This document shows positions 1 through 8,786 of a stretch of 64,000 nucleotides of DNA, piece after piece. The stretch is from Paenibacillus mellifer (GTDB taxonomy: Bacteria; Bacillota; Bacilli; Paenibacillales; Paenibacillaceae): NCBI RefSeq assembly GCF_023195895.1, contig NZ_JALPRK010000017.1:46287-110286 (forward strand), read 5' to 3'. The translations under genes were made by a program, and so were the position numbers. Under the pieces are notes generated by a model, which worked only from the letters and a program-made list of their open reading frames with translations, had not been told where the DNA came from and searched no databases. Positions within the stretch are counted from its first letter, which is position 1; every line of letters starts with the position of its first letter.

Positions 1-45
1 TTAGGCGTAAGATAAAGAGAGTAGTAAGGATGAGGAGGCGGCGGG

Positions 46-996
46 ATGGCCAGAAAAGCTAGAAAAGTGACGATCGTCGGATCCGGTCTGGTCGGCACGG
101 CTTGCGCCTATTCCATGATCAACCAATCGGTCTGTGACGAGATCATGATGATCGACCGGACGTACGATCGCGCGGTGGCGCATGCGCTGGATTTGTCACA
201 TTGCATGGATTTTACGCAGGCTCGTACGAAGGTTTCGGCTGGCCGGCTAGAGGATTGCCGCGATATGGACGTGGTTGTACTGACGGCGGGAGCCAATCCT
301 AAGGCAGGTCAAACGAGGCTGGACGTCTTGGAAGAGGCGGAGAAAATCACGAGGGATATCGTCAGCCGCATTGTGGGTGGAGGGTTTGACGGCGTGTTTG
401 TCGTAGCCGCAAATCCGGTCGATATCGTAACGTACATCGTGCGCGAGGTGTCGGGGTTTCCGCGGAATCGTGTAATCGGTACCGGCACCTCGATCGATTC
501 GGCCCGGTTGAAAACGCTGCTGTCCGAGGTATTTTCGATCGACCCGCGCAGTGTTAACGGGTACGCCATGGGCGAACACGGCGAATCGCAGTTTGTGGCC
601 TGGTCGCATGTTACGATCGGGGGAAAGCCGCTGTTGCACATTCTGGAGCAGCACAAGGAGCGATTTCACCACGTCAACTTGGATGAAATCGCGCAGAAGA
701 CCAAAGACGCAGGCTGGGAGATTTTTACGCGCAAGGGCAATACCCAGTTCGGGATCGGCAATGCGCTCGCCTACATCGTCAGATCTATTTTGAATGACGA
801 GCATAAAATCATCGCGGTCTCCGCTGTGTTGGAGGGAGAATACGGGCAGACGGGCGTCTGCACCGGCGTGCCTGCCATCATCGGGGACGGGGGGATCGAG
901 GAGGTGCTGGAGCTGAATTTGACCTGGGAGGAACAGCGCAAATTCACGCATTCCTGCGATATCCTGAAGACGGCGATCGCCAGTCTTCACATTTAA
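46..996 (+). CDS. L-lactate dehydrogenase family protein (NAD-dependent L-2-hydroxyacid dehydrogenase)
   Basis: The 316-residue protein has the LDH/MDH family layout. An N-terminal Rossmann nucleotide site, GSGLVGTA, lies at about 12-19, with Asp37 at the end of the second strand as expected for NAD. The catalytic set is visible: Arg91, Asp151 and Arg154 in SIDSAR, and His178 in GEHGES. The family interconverts 2-oxo and 2-hydroxy acids such as pyruvate and lactate in the cytosol. The residue aligned with the LDH specificity glutamine (Gln102 in classical numbering) appears to be Pro85 (AGANPKAGQTR against AGANQKPGETR), so lactate as substrate is likely but not certain. Start chosen at ATG 46 behind GAGGAGG at 32-38. 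The gene is monocistronic and followed by a strong terminator. Confidence 0.85.
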   Translation: MARKARKVTIVGSGLVGTACAYSMINQSVCDEIMMIDRTYDRAVAHALDLSHCMDFTQARTKVSAGRLEDCRDMDVVVLTAGANPKAGQTRLDVLEEAEKITRDIVSRIVGGGFDGVFVVAANPVDIVTYIVREVSGFPRNRVIGTGTSIDSARLKTLLSEVFSIDPRSVNGYAMGEHGESQFVAWSHVTIGGKPLLHILEQHKERFHHVNLDEIAQKTKDAGWEIFTRKGNTQFGIGNALAYIVRSILNDEHKIIAVSAVLEGEYGQTGVCTGVPAIIGDGGIEEVLELNLTWEEQRKFTHSCDILKTAIASLHI

Positions 997-1024
997 CGCA
1001 AGGCTGCCGGCGGTTAAGCGGCCC

Positions 1025-1060
1025 AAGAGCATCGGTCCAAATGGACCGGTGCTCTTTTTA
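1025..1060 (+). terminator. Intrinsic terminator after the LDH-family gene
   Basis: A 14-bp stem (1025-1038 with 1043-1056, one G-T pair) with a 4-nt AAAT loop runs into a T tract at 1055-1059. Confidence 0.9.
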
Positions 1061-1161
1061 TCGTTGATCCGTTTCGGGAAGGAGCGTCAATTCATCCTCC
1101 AGAAGGTTCTGCAGGCATACCGCCTCATTATATAGTAGAAAAAAACGCAGGAGGCTCGGGA

Positions 1162-1765
1162 ATGATGGGGGACTTCGTGATATCTAACTTGGCGGAGCTG
1201 GGAGACGAGGAGGCCAGGCAGGCGGCCGATATCTTTGTGGAGGGATTTTACGACTCGCTGCGCATTTTCTCTGCGGATTCCGGTAAGCTGGCGAAGGCGC
1301 TGATGCATGCGATGGTCAGGGAACAGTTTTTCGTTGCGCTGGAAGAGGGAAAAGTGCTGGGAATCTTCGCTTATTCAGCGGGACGGAAACGCCCTTTTCG
1401 GTTTCACCGGGCGATGCTCCGGCGCGAGCTTGGCTGGCTTAGGGGGACCTTGTTCTATAACTTAGTTCGGAAAGAGTTGGAAAAACCATTGGATTTAGCG
1501 GATCGCCAGTGCTATTTTGAGGCGGTCGCAACGGCGAAGGAAGCGCGGGGGCGGGGGGGGGGCCAGCCGGTTGAACGACGAGCTCGTAACCCGTTTGGGA
1601 TATGAGGATTATTTTCTGGAGGTCGTCGACACCAATACCGCTGCAATCCGGTTGTACGAGAAACTGGGGTTCGTCGAATTTCGGCGAAAGCCGCAGCGCT
1701 GTTTTCGGAAGCAGGCTGGATTCAACGCCCGGATCTATATGAGATGGATGCAAAGCAGGGGATGA
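1162..1765 (+). pseudogene. GNAT-family N-acetyltransferase, frameshifted at a G10 run
   Basis: Two overlapping frames together make one GNAT protein. The first (1162-1605) carries the N-terminal half through ATAKEARGRG. The second (in frame to the stop at 1763-1765) carries the rest of motif A and motif B: SRLNDELVTRLGYEDYF, then VDTNTAAIRLYEKLGFVEF. They meet at ten consecutive G (1553-1562). Nine G would restore one open frame with the acetyl-CoA loop R-G-x-G-G-A. Start at ATG 1162 behind AGGAGG (1149-1154). It could be a true pseudogene, a phase-variable gene switched off in this copy, or a sequencing error in the homopolymer. Substrate unknown; GNAT enzymes transfer acetyl from acetyl-CoA to an amine. 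Confidence 0.75.
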
Positions 1766-1855
1766 CCTGAATGGATGGAGATGGGAAAAAAGGTCTGTAC
1801 AGGAACATACATTCGATTTATGATGTGAGAAGAAGATGTAAGGGAGAGTGGTTGT

Positions 1856-2680
1856 ATGCCTTATTGCAAGGTTAGCCAAGCGGAATTGTACTATGAAGAA
1901 ATCGGTTCGGGCTACCCCATCGTGCTAATTCACGGGTTTACGCCCGATCACCGGCTGATGAGCGGCTGTATGGAACCGGTGTTCCAGGAACGGCCGGGGT
2001 GGCGGCGAATCTACCTTGATTTGCCGGGAATGGGCCGTTCTCGCAGTTATGCGGATATCGAGAGTACGGACGGGATGCTGGAAGCAGTATTGGAGTTGAT
2101 CGACAAGCTGGTTCCGGAATCGCGGTTTGCGGTTGCCGGCGAGTCGTACGGCGGGTACTTGACGAGGGGAATCATAGCGCGTAATCCTGAACGAGTCGAG
2201 GGGGCTGCGTTCATTTGTCCGATGATCGTGGCGGAGAACGACCAACGAGATCTGCCGATACATAAAGTCGTGCATGAGGATCCTGCGCTGAAGGTCGAAC
2301 TGCAACCCGAGGAGTACGAGGATTTTCGCGCGATGGGAGCTGTTTTGACTCAACACACCTGGACGCGTTATGCAAACGAGATCGTACCCGGGTGCCGTCT
2401 GGCGGATGCGGCTTTTTTGGACAAGATCCGGGCGCGGTACGGGTTTTCTTTTCCGGTCGACCTAGAAGAGTTTGGCGCTCCTTCGTTATTCCTGCTCGGC
2501 AGGCAGGATGCGGCGGTCGGTTACGCGGATGCGCTCCGTCTATTGGAACAGTATCCTCGCGGCACGTTTGCCGTCATGGATCGAGCGGGGCACAACTTAC
2601 AAATTGAACAAGAAGGCGCGTTTAATGCGTTGATGAACGAGTGGCTGGACCGGATTGAGGAAGATAGAGATAAGGAATAA
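1856..2680 (+). CDS. Alpha/beta-fold hydrolase
   Basis: The 274-residue protein is a single alpha/beta hydrolase domain. The oxyanion-hole motif is LIHGF at about 24-28. The nucleophile elbow GESYGG places Ser97, with likely partners Asp218 (GRQDAAV) and His246 (RAGHNLQIE), a full catalytic triad. There is no signal peptide, so it is probably cytoplasmic. The family covers esterases, lipases, peptidases and C-C hydrolases, and nothing here fixes the substrate. Start at ATG 1856 after AGGGAGAG (1841-1848). Its neighbours (acetyltransferase, DUF1801 protein) are unrelated small genes and give no functional hint. Confidence 0.8.
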   Translation: MPYCKVSQAELYYEEIGSGYPIVLIHGFTPDHRLMSGCMEPVFQERPGWRRIYLDLPGMGRSRSYADIESTDGMLEAVLELIDKLVPESRFAVAGESYGGYLTRGIIARNPERVEGAAFICPMIVAENDQRDLPIHKVVHEDPALKVELQPEEYEDFRAMGAVLTQHTWTRYANEIVPGCRLADAAFLDKIRARYGFSFPVDLEEFGAPSLFLLGRQDAAVGYADALRLLEQYPRGTFAVMDRAGHNLQIEQEGAFNALMNEWLDRIEEDRDKE

Positions 2681-2759
2681 TGGATGTATTGCGACTGGTT
2701 AGCCTTACGCAGGGACTAGATTGGCGAACGGTTAAGGTTCTTGAAGGAGTTGTTCCGGA

Positions 2760-3188
2760 ATGTACGAGTTGAAGACCAAAGAAAACGACAATAGCGTCAT
2801 CGAATTCATCGAACAGGTGGCCGATGCCAAGAAGAAGGAGGATGCCTATCGGTTACTCGACGTCTTTACGGAAACGACCGGATGTCCGGCCCGTATGTGG
2901 GGCACCAGCATCATCGGATTCGGCTCCTATCATTACAAATACGCCTCCGGCCATGAAGGCGATGCGCCGCTGGTTGGCTTCTCGCCTCGGAAGGCGAAGA
3001 TCAGTCTTTATCTCGCGCTGGACGATCCGGGTTGGGATGCCCTGCTCGAATCGTTCGGGAAGCACACACGAGGGAAGGGATGCGTCTATATCAATAAAGT
3101 CAGCGACATTGATGTGGACGTGCTGCGTACGTTGATCCGGCAGTCGGTTGAGCTGCTCCATAGGCTATATCCGAACGATGGCGAATAG
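2760..3188 (+). CDS. DUF1801 domain protein
   Basis: The 142-residue protein resembles the DUF1801 family of small single-domain bacterial proteins of unknown biochemical role. The recognisable part is the central block around GTSIIGFGSYHYKY and the following FSPRKAKISLYL strand, ending with an INKVSDIDVDVLRTLI segment. There is no signal peptide or membrane segment. Start at ATG 2760 after AAGGAG (2744-2749). It lies 79 bases after the hydrolase and may share its transcript. It is followed by a long non-coding stretch with no clear terminator directly after the stop. Confidence 0.7.
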   Translation: MYELKTKENDNSVIEFIEQVADAKKKEDAYRLLDVFTETTGCPARMWGTSIIGFGSYHYKYASGHEGDAPLVGFSPRKAKISLYLALDDPGWDALLESFGKHTRGKGCVYINKVSDIDVDVLRTLIRQSVELLHRLYPNDGE

Positions 3189-3287
3189 CCGGTTACTTCC
3201 GCTTAGCCCTTCTGCGAAACGGTGTGTGTATCGAGATAGTGGTGGACGCGGGGCGAGTAGGGTAGCCAAGAAGTTTTGTTCGAATTG

Positions 3288-3469
3288 TATGCGAAAAATC
3301 GAATAGAATTTGCTTGGTTGCGGCACTTTGGGTGGATTATATCTGAAATTTCATACCTATTTGGCCTGACGGAGGTCGGAAGTCCGAAATCTATATGAAA
3401 TATCGAATAGAATTCGCGTTATTAGCCGTACAAGCCTCAATATATATGAAATTTCGTATACATTTCGCC
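3288..3469. repeat. Four degenerate ~27-bp AT-rich units spaced 50-54 bp
   Basis: Related units start near 3288, 3338, 3392 and 3443. The shared pattern is TATATGAAATTTCG then ATA and a pyrimidine-rich end such as ATTTCGCC; units 1 and 3 share TCGAATAGAATT. The spacers are unrelated in sequence. The surrounding gap 3189-3632 holds no credible gene; beyond this repeat I see only a GC-rich stretch with a C12 run at 3591-3602. Confidence 0.5.
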
Positions 3470-3632
3470 CTGTATGACGAAATCGCTGGTTGCCTCAACG
3501 TTTCTGGAGAGTCGTCCCAGTCGGGGGACTCTCGCAGCGCACGAGGCTCCGCTTGACCACCCTGCTGGCGCGGGCGGTCTCGCTCCGACGCCCCCCCCCC
3601 CCATCGGGGGTTCTCGCCCTCCATGGGAACGC

Positions 3633-3665
3633 AAAAAAGCACTCTCCATTAGGAGAGTGCTTTTT
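3633..3665 (-). terminator. Terminator of tRNA-Arg (bidirectional shape)
   Basis: A perfect stem (3633-3647 with 3652-3665), loop ATTA, starts five bases past the 3' end of the minus-strand tRNA. A/T tracts on both sides would allow termination on either strand. Confidence 0.85.
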
Positions 3666-3669
3666 GTTA

Positions 3670-3743
<74 letters not shown>

Positions 3744-3774
3744 ACCTTAAATATGAAAAACACAAGCAAAAAAT

Positions 3775-3803
3775 ATTATATCATAGGAAGTGTTCGGGAT
3801 CAA
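3775..3803 (-). promoter_or_regulatory. Promoter of tRNA-Arg
   Basis: On the minus strand, TTGATC and a perfect TATAAT are separated by 17 bp, with the -10 about 31 bases before the tRNA 5' end. Confidence 0.8.
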
Positions 3804-3883
3804 TAACCCATATGATAAAATTGGCAAGAGCGTTACAAATGAATAATCTAAGCGTCAGGGTTAGGCACCCAAACCGGGGGTTT

Positions 3884-3911
3884 TTGTCTTCGCCGGGGAC
3901 TATGCTATAAT
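3884..3911 (+). promoter_or_regulatory. SigA-type promoter upstream of the ysoA-like gene
   Basis: TTGTCT at 3884-3889 and TATAAT at 3906-3911 have a 16-bp spacer; an extended -10 TG sits at 3903-3904. The rest of the gap 3804-3949 shows nothing else I can name. Confidence 0.65.
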
Positions 3912-3949
3912 CTCAATTAATTGCTATTCGGAGGAAAGGAGGTGCCCTT

Positions 3950-4876
3950 ATTAGCAGTTCACGACCCGATGAGAAAGACAACATCGTCTTGTTTCCAAAA
4001 ACACTGGATTACTATCAGATCGAATTAACCCGCATGCTGGAGACGGAAAGATACGGGGAGGCCGTAGAACTTCTGCAATTCCTGCTTCAATGCCAAGGTG
4101 AGGATCCTCGCCATTATGAGGAATGGCAGGCTTTGCTTGACTGGCTGATCGGCGCATTTCCCGCGCTGAAGAACGGCATGTCGGACTCACAAGGTCTCGA
4201 GGAAGAGGATGAAACCGAAGAAATGCTGGCACGCCGGCTCGCGGAGGCCAAATTGGCTGAAGATGCGGGTTATGCGGACAAATTATTACATACCGTAAGG
4301 GATAAACCGCTGTCTGAGCAGACGTTCTTAGCTCTCGAACAGCTCGCCTATCTGGATCGGCCAGAAGTCGACGATGCACTGATCGGATGGATTACCCGGG
4401 AAGAGCTTCACCCGCTGCTCCAATACCGGGTGCTGCAAACGCTGCGGCGCCGCGGAACGACGGGAACGCTGGTGTTTACACGCGGAGGGGAACGGGTGGA
4501 AGTGGAGATTGAAGCCGTCCCGCTAAAGCCCGATGACTTCCCCCCAGCTGTACAGTCCGTATTGGACCGGGTAGGAGATCAGACGCAGGTTCACGATCCG
4601 ACTCTTTTTTATTTTGCCCAAGAGTTATGGTCGCAGTTCGTGATGGTTTTATACGGAACGGTGGATTATCGCTCGCTCCTTAGCGAGGAAGATACGGTGA
4701 TCGATATTTGGGCTGCGGCTTTACATCAGATGGTGGCGGATAGCTTGTCCGGCAGTCAAACCGATGAGGAGATTCGCGCGATGTACGGGATTACCGACGG
4801 GCTGCGGCTTCGTTATGAGCAGATCTGCCGGTCGCTTGGCAAATTCGTCGCTTCGGGTCGGCTTCGCGGAATATAG
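3950..4876 (+). CDS. YsoA-like protein upstream of trigger factor, probable ATT start
   Basis: A helical protein of about 308 residues, unrecognised at domain level. An early helical pair (YGEAVELLQFLLQCQGEDP) looks TPR/HEAT-like and an acidic stretch (LEEEDETEEM) follows. B. subtilis has a TPR-type gene, ysoA, at this position before tig, which is the basis of the name. The first conventional start is TTG 3989, but no SD sits before it. The only SD, AAAGGAGG at 3935-3942, is 7 nt before an in-frame ATT at 3950; the 13 extra codons (SSSRPDEKDNIV...) are open. The GTG at 3943 is out of frame. Function unknown; the position suggests a link with protein folding. Confidence 0.75.
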   Translation: MSSSRPDEKDNIVLFPKTLDYYQIELTRMLETERYGEAVELLQFLLQCQGEDPRHYEEWQALLDWLIGAFPALKNGMSDSQGLEEEDETEEMLARRLAEAKLAEDAGYADKLLHTVRDKPLSEQTFLALEQLAYLDRPEVDDALIGWITREELHPLLQYRVLQTLRRRGTTGTLVFTRGGERVEVEIEAVPLKPDDFPPAVQSVLDRVGDQTQVHDPTLFYFAQELWSQFVMVLYGTVDYRSLLSEEDTVIDIWAAALHQMVADSLSGSQTDEEIRAMYGITDGLRLRYEQICRSLGKFVASGRLRGI

Positions 4877-4957
4877 CGGATGGAACCTTAAAAGGATCAA
4901 TCTATGAAGCTTGCAAAATGCGTTCGTCTCACCCAATACCTGGCTGAGGATCCGCTC

Positions 4958-4991
4958 TTGTAAAAAGATGTTTTGTTGTTTATAATATAAT
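4958..4991 (+). promoter_or_regulatory. Promoter of tig
   Basis: TTGTAA at 4958-4963, a 17-bp spacer and TATAAT at 4981-4986, with a second overlapping TATAAT at 4986-4991. The transcript would start about 130 bases before tig. Confidence 0.75.
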
Positions 4992-5123
4992 GGTTATTCT
5001 GATCGTGCTCATAGAGACAGCTATACTGGAACCCTAATGCAAGATGCCTCGAAATAGCTGCTTTATTCGCGATTCGGTTTCAGTATTTAAAGTATATGTG
5101 AAATTTGGAGGGGAAGGCATAAA

Positions 5124-6545
5124 ATGAAAGCAACTTGGGAAAAAATAGAGAAGAACCTCGGCGTTCTCGAGGTTGAAGTGGAGGCGGACCGTGTAGCCGC
5201 CGCACTGGATAAAGCTTTTCAAAAAGTAGCAAAGAGAGCAAACGTACCTGGTTTCCGTAAAGGTAAAGTGCCTCGGCCGATTTTTGAAGCGCGTTTTGGC
5301 GTGGAAAGCTTGTATCAAGATGCCATCGACATCTTGCTGCCTGAAGTGTACAGCGAAGCTGTCGACCAAACGGATATTTTCCCTGTGGATCGTCCAGAAG
5401 TTGACGTTGAGCAATTTGCTAAAGGACAACCTTTCAAGTTCAAAGCAAAAATCACCGTTAAACCTGAAGTGAAGCTTGGCGAATACAAAGGCGTTGAAGT
5501 TCCTGCTGTTACCGTTGAAGTAAGCGAAGAGGAACTGAACAGTGAACTGGAGCGTCTGCAACAACGTCATGCAGAACTTGTTGTGGTTGATGAAGAACCT
5601 GCCCAAAACGGGGATACGGTTGTTATCGACTTTGACGGTTCCGTAGACGGTGTGCCTTTCGAAGGCGGTCAAGCAGAACGTTATTCCCTGGAGCTTGGAA
5701 GCAACACGTTTATTCCTGGGTTCGAGGAGCAAGTGGTTGGACTGGCTACCGGCGACTTCAAGGACGTAACGGTAACTTTCCCGGACACGTACCATGCGGA
5801 AGAACTGGCTGGCAAAGAAGCCGTGTTCAAAGTGAAAGTGCATGAAATCAAACGCAAACAACTGCCTGAATTGGACGACGAGTTCGCGAAAGACGTTAGC
5901 GAATTCGATACGCTTGCCGAGTTCAAGGAAGATCTGAAGAAACAACTGAGCTCCCGCAAAGAACAAGAAGCCAAGGCAACCCGTGAAGGTGCGCTCGTTG
6001 ACAAAATCGGTGAAAATGCGGAAGTGGAAATTCCGGAAGCCATGATCAATGGCGAAGTGGATAACATGGTCCGTGACTTTGATAACCGTCTTCGCTCGCA
6101 AGGCATGAACCTGGATATGTTCCTGGGCTTCTCCGGCCAAACGGTAGACGACCTCAGAGGACAAATGCAGGGAGACGCGGAGAAACGCGTTCGCAACAAC
6201 CTGGTGCTTGAGGCCATCGCGAAAGCTGAGAAGATTGAAGTCACTCAAGACGAAATCAACAAAGAACTGAACGATATGGCGGAAGCGTACAAGCGTACGC
6301 CGGAAGAAATCCGCAACATTTTGGCGGCAAACGGTTCTTTGGGCAGCTTGAACGAGGAAGTTCTGATCCGCAAGACGATTGAGTTCCTGCTGGAGAACAG
6401 CAAGGAAGTTCCGGCCGAGCAAGCGGAAGCAAAGACCAAAGAAGCTAAACCGGCTGCAAAGAAAACGACGAAAAAATCGACGAAAGCTGAATCAAAAGCT
6501 GACGCCGACAAAACAGAAGCCGAAGAAGCCCAAGACGAGGAGTAA
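5124..6545 (+). CDS. tig: Trigger factor, ribosome-associated chaperone and prolyl isomerase
   Basis: Binds at the ribosome exit tunnel and folds nascent chains. The ribosome-docking loop GFRKGKVPRP is at residues 43-52. The FKBP-type isomerase domain runs from about 155 to 245 (VVIDFDGSVDGVPFEGG, then FIPGFEEQVVGL), and the helical chaperone domain follows. The total of 473 residues is longer than the usual ~430 because of a charged C-terminal tail from about 430, rich in Ala, Lys and Glu and ending EEAQDEE. Start at ATG 5124 after GGAGGGGAAGG. It has its own promoter and terminator, and sits upstream of clpP and clpX as expected in Bacillales, except that clpP lies between tig and clpX here. 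Confidence 0.97.
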   Translation: MKATWEKIEKNLGVLEVEVEADRVAAALDKAFQKVAKRANVPGFRKGKVPRPIFEARFGVESLYQDAIDILLPEVYSEAVDQTDIFPVDRPEVDVEQFAKGQPFKFKAKITVKPEVKLGEYKGVEVPAVTVEVSEEELNSELERLQQRHAELVVVDEEPAQNGDTVVIDFDGSVDGVPFEGGQAERYSLELGSNTFIPGFEEQVVGLATGDFKDVTVTFPDTYHAEELAGKEAVFKVKVHEIKRKQLPELDDEFAKDVSEFDTLAEFKEDLKKQLSSRKEQEAKATREGALVDKIGENAEVEIPEAMINGEVDNMVRDFDNRLRSQGMNLDMFLGFSGQTVDDLRGQMQGDAEKRVRNNLVLEAIAKAEKIEVTQDEINKELNDMAEAYKRTPEEIRNILAANGSLGSLNEEVLIRKTIEFLLENSKEVPAEQAEAKTKEAKPAAKKTTKKSTKAESKADADKTEAEEAQDEE

Positions 6546-6596
6546 TACACTCCTTCCTTGAACCCGCTTCTTTGAATACATCATGATAAAAGTTAG

Positions 6597-6628
6597 GGCA
6601 CGTATGATAAAATGCGTGCCTTAATTTT
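6597..6628 (+). terminator. Intrinsic terminator after tig
   Basis: A 9-bp stem (6597-6605 with 6612-6620, one G-T pair) and GATAAA-type loop are followed by TTAATTTTT. Confidence 0.7.
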
Positions 6629-6723
6629 TCATCTCCGAACGATACATTTATTTCCATTACGCACGGGACAAGCCTTAGGTTATATAATGTGTAAAAACAA
6701 ACATAAACTGTACGGGGCGAAAA

Positions 6724-6752
6724 ATGACATGGGGCTTCGAACATGATAGAAT
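6724..6752 (+). promoter_or_regulatory. Promoter of clpP-clpX
   Basis: ATGACA at 6724-6729, 17-bp spacer, TAGAAT at 6747-6752, about 48 bases before clpP. I looked for the CtsR heptad repeat expected of clp genes and did not find a convincing one. Confidence 0.6.
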
Positions 6753-6800
6753 GTTTTACGTAAGCGTAAGGGAAATTGAAAAGGAAAAGAGGTTGGTCGC

Positions 6801-7391
6801 ATGAGTCTGGTACCTATGGTCGTAGAACAAACGAATCGAGGAGAACGGTCGTACGACATCTATTCAAGACTCCTTAAAGATCGCATTATTTTTCTCAGCA
6901 ACGCTATTGATGATGAAGTTGCCAATCTCGTGATTGCCCAACTTTTGTTTCTGGCGGCCGAAGATCCTGAGAAAGATATTCACCTGTACATCAATTCTCC
7001 GGGTGGTTCTGTTACCGCGGGGATGGGTATATATGATACAATGCAGTTTATCAAACCCGATGTGTCCACGATCTGCGTGGGTATGGCGGCCAGTATGGGA
7101 TCGCTGCTGCTGACAGCAGGGGCCCCGGGTAAACGTTTCGCGCTTCCAAACAGCGAAGTGATGATTCATCAGCCGCTCGGCGGCGTTCGCGGTCAGGCTA
7201 CGGATATCAAGATCCATGCCGACTGGATCATCAAGACGAGACAAAAGCTGAACCAGATCTATGTAGATCGAACGGGTCAACCCCTTGAAAAAATCGAGCG
7301 CGATACGGACCGCGACTTCTTCATGAGCGCGGATGAAGCCAAGGACTACGGGATTATCGACCAGGTTATCTCCAAGCCCACTAATCTATAA
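6801..7391 (+). CDS. clpP: ATP-dependent Clp protease proteolytic subunit
   Basis: A 196-residue serine peptidase that forms the 14-subunit barrel degrading proteins fed by ClpX or ClpC. The triad is in standard positions: Ser98 in GMAASMGS, His123 in MIHQPLGG, Asp172 in RDFF. Length and N-terminus ([11 protein letters not shown]) match the family. Start at ATG 6801 behind AAAAGAGGTTGG. clpX begins 12 bases after its stop, so the two halves of the ClpXP machine are probably co-transcribed. B. subtilis keeps clpP elsewhere, so this adjacency is a lineage feature. Confidence 0.98.
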   Translation: MSLVPMVVEQTNRGERSYDIYSRLLKDRIIFLSNAIDDEVANLVIAQLLFLAAEDPEKDIHLYINSPGGSVTAGMGIYDTMQFIKPDVSTICVGMAASMGSLLLTAGAPGKRFALPNSEVMIHQPLGGVRGQATDIKIHADWIIKTRQKLNQIYVDRTGQPLEKIERDTDRDFFMSADEAKDYGIIDQVISKPTNL

Positions 7392-7403
7392 AGGGGTGTT
7401 TAC

Positions 7404-8660
7404 ATGTTTAAGTTTAACGATGAAAAAGGACAACTGAAGTGTTCGTTCTGTGGTAAATCGCAAGAACAGGTACGCAAGCTTGTTGCCGGACCCGGCGTTT
7501 ATATATGCGACGAATGTATTGAGCTGTGCACGGAAATCGTGGAAGAAGAGCTTGGCCACGAGGAAGAGCTGGATCTCAAGGAAATTCCGAAACCGAAGGA
7601 AATCCGCGATATTCTAGACCAGTACGTCATCGGCCAAGAGCAAGCGAAGAAATCGCTGTCCGTTGCGGTATACAACCACTACAAACGGGTGAACACGCAA
7701 AGCAAAATTGAGGATGTCGAGCTGCAGAAGAGTAATATTTTGCTGCTGGGTCCTACGGGTTCGGGGAAAACCCTGCTTGCCCAAACGATGGCTAAAATCC
7801 TGAACGTACCGTTTGCGATCGCCGATGCGACTTCCTTGACCGAAGCCGGTTATGTCGGTGAAGACGTCGAGAATATTCTGCTGAAGCTGATTCAAGCTGC
7901 GGATTATGACGTGGAAAAAGCGGAACGCGGCATCATTTACATCGATGAAATCGATAAAGTGGCGCGCAAGTCGGAGAATCCTTCGATTACCCGCGACGTC
8001 TCCGGCGAAGGTGTTCAGCAGGCGCTGCTGAAAATTCTCGAAGGCACGGTCGCTTCCGTTCCTCCGCAAGGCGGACGTAAACATCCGCATCAGGAGTTTA
8101 TCCAAATCGATACGACGAACATTTTGTTCATTTGCGGCGGTGCGTTTGACGGTCTGGAGCAAATGATCAAACGCCGGATCGGTAAGAAAGTGATTGGCTT
8201 TAATGCGGTCAGCGACGGGCAAAAGGAACTCAAACCGGGCGAATACCTGTCGATGGTATTGCCGGAAGACCTGCTGAAATTCGGGTTGATCCCAGAATTC
8301 GTAGGCCGTTTGCCGGTCATCTCGACCCTCGAGCCGCTGGATGAGAAGACGCTGGTGCGTATTTTGTCCGAACCGAAGAATGCTTTGGTGAAGCAATACC
8401 AGAAGCTGCTCGAGCTGGACAATGTCAACCTGCAGTTTGAACCGAAGGCGCTGGAAGCGATCGCTCGCGAAGCGATTAAGCGGAATACCGGGGCGCGCGG
8501 TCTTCGTGCGATCATTGAGGGCATAATGCTTGACGTGATGTATGAAGTACCGTCCCGCGACGATATTTCCGACTGCGTCATCACCGAGAAGGTCGTTCAG
8601 GAGAAAACCGTTCCTGAATTGGCCGCTAAGCCAAACAAGAAACAAGAAGAAAGCGCGTAA
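7404..8660 (+). CDS. clpX: ClpX ATPase, substrate-recognition subunit of ClpXP
   Basis: A 418-residue AAA+ unfoldase. The N-terminal zinc-binding domain has Cys13, Cys16, Cys35 and Cys38 (CSFC and CDEC). Walker A GPTGSGKT is at 116-123 and Walker B is in IIYIDEIDK near 180. The GYVGEDVE pore-loop region and the sensor and C-terminal D2 subdomain ([13 protein letters not shown]) follow. It unfolds tagged proteins and threads them into ClpP. Start at ATG 7404 after AAAGGGGTG. The run from clpX to ispG (8661-8786) holds no clear terminator. Confidence 0.98.
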   Translation: MFKFNDEKGQLKCSFCGKSQEQVRKLVAGPGVYICDECIELCTEIVEEELGHEEELDLKEIPKPKEIRDILDQYVIGQEQAKKSLSVAVYNHYKRVNTQSKIEDVELQKSNILLLGPTGSGKTLLAQTMAKILNVPFAIADATSLTEAGYVGEDVENILLKLIQAADYDVEKAERGIIYIDEIDKVARKSENPSITRDVSGEGVQQALLKILEGTVASVPPQGGRKHPHQEFIQIDTTNILFICGGAFDGLEQMIKRRIGKKVIGFNAVSDGQKELKPGEYLSMVLPEDLLKFGLIPEFVGRLPVISTLEPLDEKTLVRILSEPKNALVKQYQKLLELDNVNLQFEPKALEAIAREAIKRNTGARGLRAIIEGIMLDVMYEVPSRDDISDCVITEKVVQEKTVPELAAKPNKKQEESA

Positions 8661-8786
8661 GCGGGAGAACTGCTTTATCGCGGTAAAATAAAGGTCAAGG
8701 TTCTCCACCTTTGCGGATGTCGTGCCCCAAGAATAGGCGCAAGACCCGCGGGGGTGGAGCTTTGATCGTTATGGGAGAGACCAGAC

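Noticed and set aside
247..1032. A 261-codon minus-strand frame across the LDH-family gene
   Set aside because: Antisense shadow that runs through the terminator; the plus strand has the full LDH catalytic set.
3288..3469. Spaced repeats as a CRISPR array
   Set aside because: Units are strongly degenerate, only four, AT-rich, with no cas genes near.
5034..6422. A 462-codon open frame on the minus strand across tig
   Set aside because: Mirror of tig codon usage; no SD, no recognisable motif, and the plus strand is clearly trigger factor.
6629..6800. CtsR operator upstream of clpP
   Set aside because: No pair of GGTCAAA-type heptads at the right spacing was found.
7614..8708. A 364-codon minus-strand frame across clpX
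   Set aside because: Antisense shadow of a certain gene, with no family features.
8661..8786. Terminator between clpX and ispG
   Set aside because: Short complementary pieces (TCTCCACC with GGTGGAG) exist but there is no T run, so not called.
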